This document shows positions 23,174 through 34,964 of a stretch of 64,000 bases of DNA, piece by piece. The stretch comes from Malurus cyaneus samueli. Lineage: Eukaryota > Chordata > Aves > Passeriformes > Maluridae. Below the pieces are notes generated by a model. It did no database searches and was not told the DNA's origin. It worked only from the letters and a program-made list of their open reading frames with translations. Both the position numbers and the translations under genes were made by a program. Position 1 is the first letter of the stretch. Every line of letters starts with the position of its first letter. The stretch is from contig CM019216.1 in NCBI GenBank assembly GCA_009741485.1, positions 58,268,656 through 58,332,655 of the forward strand, given 5' to 3'.

Positions 23174-26100
23174 TGTACTGGCCCTCAGGACGACAGAGGC
23201 AGCCCAGCTCACTGGAGGAGTCACATAAACAAGACATAAGGATGGCAGCAGAACTGAAAAGTTGATTCAGTGGTGGGTGAGAGGTGCTGTTGTGGCTTGT
23301 CCCAGATGGTAAATTGGCCAAGGAATAAACATGGGCTGAAAGTGATGACTCGTGGTATGTCCCAGAAGAAACTGGTGTTTGGCTCTGCACAAGAGAGGGA
23401 TAGATGGCTGCTGCAGCTGCTGCCAGAGTGCCTGTCAAGATGGTCTCTTTGTGCTGAGGCAAAGGCACCACATCATCCATTACTGCAGTTCTCCATGATT
23501 CCAGAACAGAAGAGAGATTTGCAACATGTCCATAACCTGCATTTTCCAAATTCAAGGCATCAGTAGTAAGGACAGTCATTTCTACTCTGTTCCTGCTAAA
23601 GGATCCATACACCTCCCCTCCTGAATTCCACTCAGAAAGCCTTGGTATGATTGTTGATGTCAGAACAGCGAAATCCCTTCTGCCTTCATTACTGTCAATG
23701 ATTTCTTGTTCTACTTCCCAGAGAGAGTATCCCGGACTGCCCATTTGATTTTCAATAGAGTTTTTGTCTAAAACAGTTAGATAACTTCTCAGTGTTTCTG
23801 TTGTTGGCAAATTTAGCTCTCCTACATCCCACTGAGGCAGCAAGCTTGGAGAAATTGTATCAAGATGGTTCTGAAAACTTTGTGGGAGTGGAGGTGTGGA
23901 ATAGCTGTTAGGAGACACACTGACTCTCAATTTCGAGTCTGATTGAAGAAGCTGTCTCAATTCCAAAGACATTGGAAGGAAGTCAGAACTCACTGAACTG
24001 ATGTTTTTTAAAAAAAAACCTGCATATTTTTGAGCTTTACTTCTTGCTTTATCACTGGTATTTGTTACAGCATCATTCTCCAGAAGATTTTGTGACTGTG
24101 GTGTTCCGTGTGTTCTTGCACTGCTTATCAAACCCTTAACTATCCAAGTAACCTGAGTCCCGGGGGTACTGAGCAAGAAAGGAGCTCGGCTATCCCTTGA
24201 AAAAGAAGGCTGGGCTCCTGAATGTGTTGGAAAGACAGAAACAGGCTGATGTCTATTGTTTAGGAAGGCCATGTCAGTTTGGTCACTTAAAACATCAGTC
24301 TGAATCTCCATGTGCATACTATCTATGGAGTCTTCAAGTACCTGATCAAAAGAAGTCACCTGTGCCCATACAGAGGACTGAGTGAGAGGTGCTTCCAGGG
24401 AAGGGAAAGGAAAATCAAAATATAATTCACTGTTGGAAGTCACAGTTAGGTTTGCAACGTTCATTGTTGACTGCAATTGTGATATTCTCCTGCCATTACT
24501 TTCTGAAATTCTCTCTGGAATAAACGAACTAAAGATTTGTGTTTCAAGCATTGATACATGATTAGAAAGAATAATTTCTCCAGCTCTGTGACCTAATAGT
24601 GTAGTGGCAGATGTTTGTTCAGAGATGCTGTCAGACTTAGCATTGGAACTAATGGACAGCAATCTCTCTATTGGGGAAGAAAGAAGTTTATTAAATGAGA
24701 GCCAAAAATTTTCTGATGGCTCCCCAGAAAACACTTGAGATGTTTCTTTCAAATGATGGGAAACAGTCCAAAAACTTGCTCTTAAAGAAGGGAAAATATC
24801 TACATATTTTGTTGGAAAAGCCAAGTGATCTGAGTCCCAGGAGTCACCAACTGGATTCATGTTCTCTGGCTCTAATATGGAAAAAGCTGACTCTTCATTT
24901 TCATTACTATCATGAAATGCATCTAAATTGTTCTCCAGTGCTCCATTTCTGAGGGTCTCACTTGGCTTTTGAAAGTATAATGAATGCTGTAAATAATGAG
25001 ACCAGTAATTACTACTAGATATAAATATGCTGTCACTTTTCAAATATGTATCAGTCAACAGCCGTTGATAAACAGGCAGAGTTGTTACAACATGTTTAAA
25101 TGTTGAGCTTGTCCAGCCTGGTCCTACCAGAAATGCTGAAAATGTTAACAGTTCTCTACTGTGTCCTTGGACTAAATTTGTCAGCTGGATGTCAGGCACA
25201 AATTTCGTGTATGTTTTTTTCATATTTTGAAAAAAAATTGTTGGGTTTGCCTGTGGAATCTCCACAGAGTTTAAATTTGTAACGTCTCCTGAGTGATGTT
25301 CCTTAATGTGCACGGATTCCCTAAACTGAAATGCACTGTTTGCTGCTAGTGTAGAAAATGTTTTCCTATCAGCATTGCCTTCTGTCATTTCCAGGTAAAA
25401 ATTTGCAGGTGACAAGTCTAGCAAATCTAACCTACGTGTCTGGAACGGTGATTTCTCATCTGCAGATGATAGAGAGAAGCTAGAAAGTGAAAGATGAACC
25501 TCTTCTTGAATGTCAGAGACGTTGAGATGATGAAACAGAGTCTCGTTCCACCAGTTCACAGGCTCCAAGACATTGCTTGTATGCATGAAATTGTTTGTGT
25601 CGCTGCTGGAGGATGAAATCCACGGAGTTTCTATTTCATGTTCATAAGAAGCGCTGCTGCTGCTAGTGGGAGAGTGGAATGCTGGCTCCGAGTCAGAATG
25701 GCTGAGCCCACTTGCCAAAGTCCATGCTAGCTCTGTATTAGGATTCCTGCTGTGAAGAACAGGAACTGCTGCATTCACAGGCGGCTCTGTAACTGCATCT
25801 GCTGCATCAGAAGTGCCATGGAATGGACTTCTAGAATAATTCAAAACATTTTCATTTGGCAACTGATTCATCACAGTATGACCTAGGTTTATATTTTCTG
25901 TAAAAGCAGACAAGGTTTCGTTGTTGGTCTCCTCAGAAGGAGCTGATGTGGACAAGGCTGGAAGGAACAAGCTGTATGGGTTTTTTCTCTCTGGGTTCTC
26001 ATCTGCTGAATTTTCACTGAAATGCAGAGGCCTTTGCTTCACTGGCCAAATAATTGGGGTTGAGATAATTCCTATCGTTTTGATCCCCTCTATCTTAGAT

Positions 26101-26194
26101 TCTTGCTGCCTCTGTGGTCGTGAATGGGAAAATTCAGGTGAATTTCTCTTCATTCTGAAGATAACTGTAGCAGGAAGTCTGAATTCCTGCAGGT
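23174..26194 (-). CDS. ADGRG6: ADGRG6 giant mucin-like exon (about 1,007 codons)
   Basis: A continuous minus-strand frame runs from an in-frame stop near 26217 to a TAA at 23157-23159. Acceptors at 26195 (TACACACAG, with a branch-point-like TTAAC about 22 nt upstream) and 26165 (CCTGCTACAG) both give phase 1. The donor ACA|GTATGT at 23174 also gives phase 1, so the exon is symmetric (3,021 or 2,991 nt). The product is rich in Ser and Thr, with SSSSAS and SSSSSD runs, a six-Ala run near the C-terminus, and at least nine N-glycosylation sequons. Cysteine is absent except for two CLC motifs in the last 20 or so residues. This is the composition of an extended, O-glycosylated stalk. It sits just upstream of the SEA domain, a classic mucin arrangement. 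Human ADGRG6, as I know it, lacks this; ADGRG4 has a comparable exon after PTX. Membership in the ADGRG6 transcript is inferred from strand, position and phase. Confidence 0.78.
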
Positions 26195-27651
26195 CTGTGT
26201 GTAGCAAGCCACATAGTTAATGGATCAAAGAAAATATATGTAACTTAACTCTCTATTCTTCGCTGTCCTTGGTCTAAAAATCAACTTACCAAGAATTGAA
26301 AATTACTCCTGTTAGCTGAGTGAAAGTTTAATTTTCTTCTACTATGAGTGAATTTGGCTTATTTTCATGGTCTTTCTACTTTTTCTTATGAGTTTCAAAA
26401 CCAGATAAACAACTTAATTGTCCAATTTTTATTCATACTAATATTAATAAGATTTAGTTCATTCTGTCATTAAAAAAATAAGAGTTAACTGCTCATGGGG
26501 AACATAGAGTGAGTGGCTCCACAAAAAGGAAGCAAACACTTGGAAGAATTTTTTTCTTCTTGCTTCTACAGCTTATTAAAACCAAACAGTTTGGATTCAG
26601 ATAAATTCTTTCTCATTATGTACTGTACTGCCTGATTGCCAGTGTACAATAAATGGTCTGCCAAGAGAAAAAAATCATCCAAGAGTTTTAAATCCTACAG
26701 TAACAACTGATGGATTGGGGAAAAAAAAAACAACAAAAAAAAAAAACCAGCCTAAAAACCAAACCACAAACTCCACCCAGATTCTAACTTATTTCTGTGA
26801 AGTACACTGAAAAAATAAATCTTAAAAAAAAAATGCATATTTAAGCTTCAAATGAAATTTGCCAAAATCTATCTCTGGTTGTGTTTAACAACCATCTTTA
26901 ACAAACTAATAAATATTTTTGCAGCACTAAATGTTAAACTGATGTTCAGTCTTTAGGAGACAGTGATATCACAGAATTTGAGAAAGCCTCAAAAGAAATC
27001 CTGGCTTTATTCCCATGCTAATAATAGGTTCATTTACTGCCTAATTTTTCCCTTAATCTTCCTAAATGAAAAGCAAACGATATCTGATACTGTCAACATT
27101 TTCCCTAGTAAAGTCTGATCCAGCTCTTCTTTAAGTCAGTGGAAAGATTTCTGTTGACTCAGTGGAAGTGGCTTTGCGCCATAGGAATGGTTCCACTTGG
27201 CTTCCCCGCCTGAGGAATGGCGAGGAACTAGTGAAGAACAGACAATCCAAGCCTGCTACCACCCTGGCTGCACAAGTGGGAGCTGCACAGAGTCTCACAT
27301 CTGCAGCCTTGAAATGCTTCAAGGGCCTGGTTCTTTTCAGACCCTCTTCAAAAATCCCTCTCCCCTCCCTTGTTCTTTGCACTGTTAAATGCAATGGGTG
27401 ACACAAGGTTAGTCCCTTTCCTAGAAGAGCCAGGTAAACACGATACAAATAAACCCCAGGTTTGGTTCTGCTCTCATTTGCACCATTCTGACACCATGGT
27501 CCAGAGGTTTAGTCCTGATTTATCCGGTGTAAATGAGATCAGAACTCAGACATGACCCTTGGCATTATGATGGTAGGAAAAACACACCTTAAAATACAAC
27601 AAATTTTCTTTAGACACAGTACAAGGAAAAATGTAACACAGGATTTCTTAC
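26195..27651 (-). other. Intron between the Thr/Pro exon and the mucin-like exon
   Basis: It holds an A-rich run at about 26717-26747 and an old inverted-repeat element at 27465-27545. The ORFs around 27130-27450 lie on both strands and match nothing I know. Confidence 0.7.
27465..27545. repeat. Short inverted-repeat element (old MITE)
   Basis: An 81-bp segment has 20-bp inverted ends: 27465-27484 and the reverse complement of 27526-27545 agree at 18 of 20 positions. The terminal GGTGTAAATGAGATCAGAAC resembles an old amniote palindromic repeat of the CAGTGTAAAT type. It lies about 100 bp from the Thr/Pro exon. Confidence 0.55.
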
Positions 27652-27735
27652 CATTGTTTGGCTTATCGTTTCTATTAGTATCGGGCATGTTAGTGGTGAC
27701 AGTGGGTGGTGTAGGAGTAGTAGCATTTACAGTAG
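27652..27735 (-). CDS. ADGRG6: ADGRG6 Thr/Pro-rich exon (counterpart of alternatively spliced human exon)
   Basis: This 84-nt exon lies between CTTTATTACCAG and AATG|GTAAGA, phase 1 at both ends. It encodes ATVNATTPTPPTVTTNMP, then DTNRNDKPNN. Human ADGRG6 has ATVNSPSTTPPTVTTNMPVTNR at this place, in an exon of the same 28-codon size that is alternatively spliced and controls ectodomain conformation. Symmetric phase means it can be skipped without a frame change. One sequon (NAT) is present. It directly precedes the giant mucin-like exon, so this linker is where both optional segments enter. Confidence 0.92.
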
Positions 27736-30678
27736 CTGGTAATAAAGATGAGAAAGAGGTGAACTTGAATGAAATATGAATGTTAATAAGGTAAGACAAA
27801 ATGGGAACAATGCATGACAATGTAAAATGAAACCATCTACACACAATGCCATAAATGTTAAATAAACACATTATTTTCTCTGTACAAAGTGATGAATAGA
27901 TATGAACTGAGGGCCCAATTTTGCAATCCCCACTTGCAGTGACTTCAGTGGGACTTCTGCCAGTGCAAATTTTGCAGGATCTTTCATAAACTCCAAATCC
28001 ACTTATGAGAGCCTTAGTTGCACGAAGATGAGAAAATGTGTAAGTTCTAAGATGCATGCACTTAGAATTCTGCTTGTGAAAAGAATCCTTGTCCCTGGTC
28101 AAACACAAACAAATGAGAAACTAAAACACCCTTGTAAGGATCCAATTAACCTCACTGATCTCCAAACAATAAAGAGAAATGAAATCAGACTTGGAACAGG
28201 TGAAGTAGAATATCTATTATTAAGCTTTATGTAGGAACTCAGCTGTGGTGTTCCCACTGACACCAAAACTGCAAATTTTCCCCACAATGGACAGGGAGGG
28301 TATATATCCTGGAGGAATTCAAAGATCAGGCCACTGAATTTTCAAATAATGGTTTGGAAAATAATTTAGTTTTGTTCAATAACTCCCAGGAAATCCAAAT
28401 CCACTCACTGATAGAATTTTTTTCTTGAAAACCCTTATTTAAAATGGGAAGGTTGGTATGGTAAAATCTCACAGTGTTACATGGCTTTGGAAGATTTTGA
28501 CCAAATGTCAACCTAGGAAGGTTAAACAGTCATATTTTGGGCAAGAAATCACATTTTTTATGTTTTTCCAGGTTAATTTCTCTAACCTTTTAAGCCCAAA
28601 AGTCACAACTTGTCACAGCTTAGGGAGCAGATTCATGCTCAGGTTTGAGTGAGACAAGAAAATTAGGGAAAGAGAAGAAAAAGTTGAACATGGGAGCAAA
28701 CATGTTCTAAATGGGAAAGTATAGCAAGTGACACCCTGTAATGTACAAAAGCTCTTCCTTCATGCAACTTCAGAGCTATTTTGTCTGAGGAACAGGTTAC
28801 AAGGCTTCTAACTGATTGTATCTTCCAGCCAATGCTGTTAAAGGAGGCATCTTCTAATGCACGAAAATATCTGCTAAGCACAATGGAGAAATTAGCTCTT
28901 TCATCAGATACAGCTGATGTAACCTGGCATTCACAAACTTTTTTATTGTTATTATTGCAAAACACTCAACAAACAACAAAGGAATCCAAACTGGCCTCTC
29001 AGTTCAGACAAAGTCTATGGTGGAGAAAGAAATAGACAGACAGACATCTTTTTATGGTTTTCACTATTATGAAAATTATGACAATGGTGCTGAGTGGGAT
29101 AAACCTGATCTGGCATCTTACTCCAAAGTGACAAACTGAACACAAAGGGCACTTTACCACACACTTTTTAGACAAGGAAAGGGTATTACCTTTGTGAAAA
29201 TACTCTTAGTCTTTATTGAAGATGTGATAGTCTAGGACGTTAAGAAGGCAAGTTTGAAAGTCAGCATCTTTTATTAGAGTCAATATCTATTACTAAACAA
29301 GTTAATAAAGCTGGGGAAATGGATGAGACTTTTGGCAGGCTTGTTTTGCCAAAAAGTGTATCTACTTCTGAAGCCATCATAGCCGACACTATGAAAGATA
29401 TTCTCTCCCTTTCATACTATTTCAATGGAGGAAAACACTCAGCGATCTTCCAAAAGAATGGACAAAGATATTTATATGGTGGTACCCTTTACATATAAAA
29501 AAAACTAATATTGAATAATTGTGGAGGCCTCATTAACCCAAACTATTTGTGTAGTAGTATTTTGAACATACTGTGCTTTGGGAATATGATACCTGAAAAG
29601 TTACTGTTTGAAATCTGATTATGGACATTTATGTTGTTTCACTTCCCCTGTGGGGACCAGTACAATATGCTCCAAGAACCTGAACCAAATTTACCTCAGG
29701 AAAATCTGGGAAAAGTACACTGCAAATGGACATAGATCTCTTCCTGGCTTTCCAAGTAGGTGCATTTTCCCTTTTATTTTTAAGCTAAATTTGATTTACT
29801 TACTGGTTTTGAAAGAGTTCCGAGAATTATTCTCCTCTTATATTTTATTCTTTCCTGTTTCTTCCACAATTCAGCTGGAAAGATATTACAAAGCTAGATA
29901 CTTTTTTATGTAATTGTTGCTATAATTAAAGTTTAACATATCATGCCAACACGTTATAAAGGCCTGTGTTCATGAAGGTATTGTGGAAACGGGTTGAGAT
30001 TGTCAAGCACTTTTTATGGAACTTCAGCCCCTGAGCAGAACAGCACAAGTTAACCATCCTTGCATGTCCACTGATTCACGTGACATGGAAACCTGTAGGG
30101 TTCACCCATTCCTTGCACTCAACTGACCTGACTTTTAAAGATACCTAATGAATTTCTATATGTGACAATTTTTACCAAATTAAGCCATCACTAAGTGCTG
30201 TAGCATGTGTTACTTTCTCCAATAGCTGCTGAATTTTGCAGTTTGATGTTTTACCTGGTAATCTCAGAGTATCTAGCCTCAAAATAGCTTGTTGAAAAAA
30301 AGCCCTGAATAAAAGTTAGTTCCTTTGATTTACATTTGCTCATTTTGATTTACCCACTTTTTATACTGGTTCATATTTTACTGTCAAAATGTGCAGGAGA
30401 AAAAGAGGTGGAGAAAGAAATGAAAGCAGTCAGTTAATTCAGCTTTGATATAATGGAGACTATTTGGAAAATGCATTATCAAGGGAGTGATCACATTTTT
30501 TGACATATTGTTCATACAGGACACCCACATGTTTGATGAGACTAAAAATTCCTTTGCTTGCTATTTTTTATTGCCACTCATCCTTCTAGAATTGATACTA
30601 AAGAAGAAATGGAATAAAACCCTGAGGAAAAGAAAGATTTCCCAAAGATGAAACTTTGAAATGGTGGGTGTTTCTTAC
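27736..30678 (-). other. Intron of ADGRG6
   Basis: Contains an old interspersed repeat at about 27910-27983. The 189-codon minus ORF at 27539-28108 is mostly this intron read through the Thr/Pro exon. Nothing else is recognised. Confidence 0.7.
27910..27983. repeat. Old amniote interspersed repeat
   Basis: The motifs GGGCCCAATTTTGCAATCCC, GACTTCAGTGGGACTT and TTTTGCAGGATCT match the style of an ancient palindromic repeat of amniotes (ends of the GCAATCC and GCAGGATC type, centre TTCARTGGGA). Recognition is from memory. Confidence 0.45.
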
Positions 30679-30747
30679 CTTGGCAAAGGCTTCCTAGGTT
30701 TGCACAACTGGTTGGTTCAATTGAAGAAGAAGGAATTAGATATGAGC
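30679..30747 (-). CDS. ADGRG6: ADGRG6 linker exon after PTX
   Basis: A 69-nt exon with the acceptor TTTTAAAG and the donor CAAG|GTAAGA, phase 1 at both ends. With the G left by the PTX exon it reads GSYLIPSSSIEP, then SCANLGSLCQ. Human ADGRG6 has [23 protein letters not shown]. The two cysteines are conserved. The exon was found by motif and phase. Confidence 0.93.
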
Positions 30748-33700
30748 CTTTAAAAGAAGAAATAAAATAATTTAGAAAGGGTTAGTTACCGAATCTAAAT
30801 CTATCGTGTCTGAATACATATTATATCGTGCAGTGACACATTCCTCTTCCTTATTTCTCTCAGCAGCAAAACTGACACTGCCATTTGCCTGTAAGACTTA
30901 CAAGTTTTCATTTTCTGTTGCAGCTCAGGGATTCTTGAAAATGCTGCTGACTTGCGAGATAGAGTCACTTACGTATCCTCCCGTGGTTTCCTTAGCTTGC
31001 ACTAAATAACATCACATTAAAGGAATGCAGTTTGTGCGCCCTCTGTGAAATGGGTTTAAGCAAAGGGGTCAGTGTGGCCACGGGATGTATGTGATCTTTG
31101 TAACTGTGTTTCGCTGCTGCAGCACAGGTTACCCACCACACACTTGTGAGTAATCTGCCTGTGACAGACACCAGCCAGATAAAAGGTGATTAAACTTGTT
31201 CCTCTGCCCAGGGCGAGGGTGTGATTAGTATTCTGGTATGCGTGATTTCTAAACAGATAATATTATAAGTCTGTGTCTTTACAGAATTATTCATAACAGC
31301 AAGCATTACACTGATGATCTGAAGACAAAATCAAGGCACATGAGAATGGCTACAGAAAAAGAATTGGTGCAACTGCATTAATTGCACGTCACATATCCCA
31401 GAGGTTCAGCTGCAAATACAGCTGCCTTTACATACTCTGTTGAAAATAATGGGACCATAGAGCTCTGGCAAAATATGAACCTACTACGAGTTCTGACCTT
31501 TTGGCTTTTGCTTTACCACTTCAGAATCATACTGAGTCAATGAGGTTGTCTCATGAAACAAAACTATCCTTCCATAAAATTAAATAGCCACCACCCCCCA
31601 GCTTGTAAAGATAGCTAAGAAAATACTTCCTGTGATGCAAGAGAAAATGAAGCATGGAGCTTTGACACAGAAATTGTATCATGCCATAAACATAGCTACA
31701 CGTATTGCCAACAAATACAGAGTGGAATTTAAAAATGTTTTTCCTCAACAAATGTTAAATTTTGCTAATTTTTTGTAATAGACTAAGAGGTGGAGGCAAA
31801 TTCACTTGGTACACTTCCTATAAACTCCAGGAAGAATGCTCTGAGTGTACTATCTCCTGCATGAGGTGGTGTTCTTTTCCCAAAATAAATTTGCTAATAT
31901 CAAACAGTCAATATCAAAACCTACTCTACGTTCTGCCCCTGTAATGAACAATGGAAAGACAACTGGAGAGTTGGTTGGAAATATTGTGGGTGTTCATATT
32001 GTCTTCTCTATTTGAGACAGGGCTGTGATTTCATTGGGTGAAACTAAAAAAACAAACCTGTCCAACTTTACAAAACATTTAAATCAGAAGACTATTGTAC
32101 TGAGTTTGCATGGCAAAAGTTTGACAGTAACGGGGTTATAGGGACTGTTCTGTGAGAAGCTTCTAGAAGCTTTCCCTATGTCCAATGGAGCCAATGCCAC
32201 CTGGTTCCAAGATGGATGCGTTGACCAAGTCCTAGCCCATAAGAAACAGTGGTGGAGCCTCTGGGATAATGAATTTAAAAAAGGGGAAATGTTACTGCAC
32301 AACTGGAGCTGGAGAAGAGTGGAGCTAGACTATGTGAGAGAAGCAGCCCTGCAGACTCAAAGGTCAGTGAAGGGGGAGGGTCAGGATGGGCTCCAGGTGC
32401 TGGAGCAGAGATTCCCCTGCAGCCTCTGGTACAGACCATGGAGAAGCAGCTGTGCCCCTGCAGCCCATGGAGGTCCCTGGTGGAGCAGAGATCCACCTGC
32501 AGCCTGTGGAGGACCCCACACTGAGCAGGTGGATGCCTGAAGGCGGCTGTGAAGCTGGCACTGGAGCTGGCTCCTGGCAGGACCTGTGGACCCATGGAGA
32601 GAGGAGCCCATGCTGGAGCAGGTTTGCTGATGGGATCTGTGACCCCATGGACCTGTGTTACGGACATGTGTGATACATCTCAGTCCAAATGTCTAAAACT
32701 CAGATATCTGTGTCTGTCTGTCATGCTAGACTTTCTTTACAGTCAGTGGAGAGGAACAGGCACTCCTACAGCAAAAGAATTCTGACTTCCCTGTGACATC
32801 TTCTCCAGCATGAGATGCACTGATCTGTGGAATAATGGCCTTTTTATGCCATTATTCATAAACAGCACTGATGGCAATTAGATTAGCCTGAAACATCAGC
32901 CAGCTGCCTAAGGCAGACACATCCCACACTGAGTTAAATCTAAAAGTGAAATTAAGAATTCCTTTGGCCTTTGGGAATGAAGGACTCATAAAATGCACAT
33001 GAAAAAAAGCAGTTGCAGGCATGGACAGATATGCAACCATGCTATCCTTAAAGTGTATAAATCATATCCTGCTATACTGTAGCCAGTGCAGGCTTTAGAA
33101 CCCGAAACAAAAGTTGATTAATGCTCCTCAGTTTTTGCCTGGACTAAATTCTGAAATTGTGTTCAATAACAATACACTTCTATCACTATCTAGGCTACTT
33201 GTTTTAAAATGAGTCTGGATAACTAGGCTGTGCATGCATGCCTTCAAATGCAAGCTGCACAAAGGTATGGTAATAAAAACAGAATTCTGTCAAGTCTTAC
33301 ATAAACACCCCACCATGACTGCACAGCTGTGAAAACATTAGTCTAAGGAATAAACTAATAAAATGGAAAACTATGAAAAGAGTATCTGAAACAATATGCC
33401 AGTGTTTTATGCTCCATAAATCTACTTGTCAAAGCTTTGTCTGAAAAACCATGAAAATAATACCCCTTGAAAATGCAAGCACTGTTCAGGCAGAGATATG
33501 TTGAGATCACTGCTAAATGCTTGGTTTGCTTTTTTTAAGTTACATGCCATTTCCTGGTGAACCATTACTGGAGCTGTGTGAAAAACTCTTTTCTGCATAA
33601 ATCCTTTCACATAAATAAAGCCTAATCAGAGTCAGCTACCCAGTGTCAGTGGTTTATTCATGGTTGATAGCCTGACTCATCAACTCTCCTGTTGAAGGGA

Positions 33701-34964
33701 GTTTCTACAAAGAAGGCTTTTACTTGAGAAAAGGAAGGGAAGATAATTCTAACAATTTCATCTCTGGGATTAGCAACCATCTTTGAAATGGCACTGAACC
33801 CAGAATTTTCTTTTAGGAAATTCCCTGGCTCAGGAAAGCTTCTGTCACTGGGGGTGATTTCACATCAAGGAAAGAAAAAGACTAGCTAGCAAGTTTGTTT
33901 CCTCAGAGGCTTATGTAGAGGCAACAACGCTTATATGTAGATACATTTAAGTGACTTGTACAGATACCTGGGCCTAAAGTACTGACACTAATACAATTTT
34001 CTAAAAGAATCTTCTGCTGCTGGAAAGCTACATGATCAATCATATCCCAAGGAATAAAGCTGTGGAATGAAAATAATTCTATTGTTTCTATGACCACAGC
34101 TGTGATATTCTATTTGTGCCATAGGACTGTACAGTCTTTGAAAGAAAGAAGATTGACTCCTACTCCAGTCAAAATTAGATGAGACTGCAGCTTTTACAGA
34201 GGTGTTGGTAGGTTTTTTGGTAAAGTGTTATGGTAGTTAGCACTGTGCCACAGTGTAAGAAGAGCAAGACTTTCTGTGAAGTTATTTTCTACCAGATCCT
34301 TTTGTACTGAGGAAATAGAAAAAGCTTTTCTTTTACAGAACTCCTTCATCAGCTGTGGTCAGATCAGCTGATGGAAGAAGGACGATAATACATCATCATG
34401 AAGCAAAACCTCATGTTCTTGATCTCAAACTCTTCTTTCCTTTCTGTCTCTGATTTAGTATTTTCTTCTAGTTTCCTGTCCCATATGCATTGTTTTTGGC
34501 ACTGCTTTTGCTGTCTCTACATACATAGCATGAGGCTCCTTTGGCTCATTTAAGGGCCAAAGGGCAGGTATAAAAACATTTAGTAATTAATTAGTTAACA
34601 TAATTTTTTTTCTGTTGAGACCACAGTGATCTTATTTGAGGCTATCAGGTGCTTGTCATTGTCTCCCTTTCTTATGAGCCAATAAAGACTATTTAGGAAA
34701 AAGTTTGATCTGCAGATCATTTCCAGCAGCAGCTCAATGCGTTCAGGGGACATGTTCTTTTCCTTTAAGGAATCAAATCTACAACCTTCAAAGCCTCTGC
34801 ATATGGTAAGAGTTGAGCTAAAGCCTAAGATAGGTAAGACCTAGCTATTTTTCTTTCATGGGAAGGCTCTCATTTTTTTTTCCATCTTGGTATGTGATAT
34901 GTTCAGCACAAAACAGAAGTGTGGGGGGGGAAAAAGCAAAAAAGTTTTGGCAAGATATACTCAC
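30748..34964 (-). other. Intron of ADGRG6 with an LTR fragment
   Basis: A 4.2-kb intron. It contains an avian-type LTR fragment at about 32098-32668, listed separately. The remaining parts (30748-32097 and 32669-34964) show only short chance ORFs. Confidence 0.7.
32098..32668 (+). mobile_element. Avian endogenous-retrovirus LTR fragment (ERVL-like)
   Basis: A GC-richer insert begins TGAGTTTGCATGGCAAAAG and continues through TCTGTGAGAAGCTTCTAGAAGC, GGTTCCAAGATGGATGCG and repeated units of the kind GGAGCAGAGATTCCCCTGCAGCC / GGAGCAGAGATCCACCTGCAGCC. I recognise this as the body of a common bird LTR with internal GC-rich minisatellite-like repeats. No gag, pol or env remains and no partner LTR is seen, so it is a solo or truncated LTR. 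Overlapping ORFs on both strands are by-products. The family name is uncertain and the ends are approximate. Confidence 0.5.

Noticed and set aside
27539..28108. 189-codon minus ORF as a gene
   Set aside because: It is the 84-nt Thr/Pro exon read through into flanking introns; conserved sequence is confined to the exon between its splice sites.
32178..32785. Cluster of 76-130-codon ORFs on both strands, rich in Pro, Ser, Cys and Trp
   Set aside because: They arise from the GC-rich repeat units of an LTR fragment.
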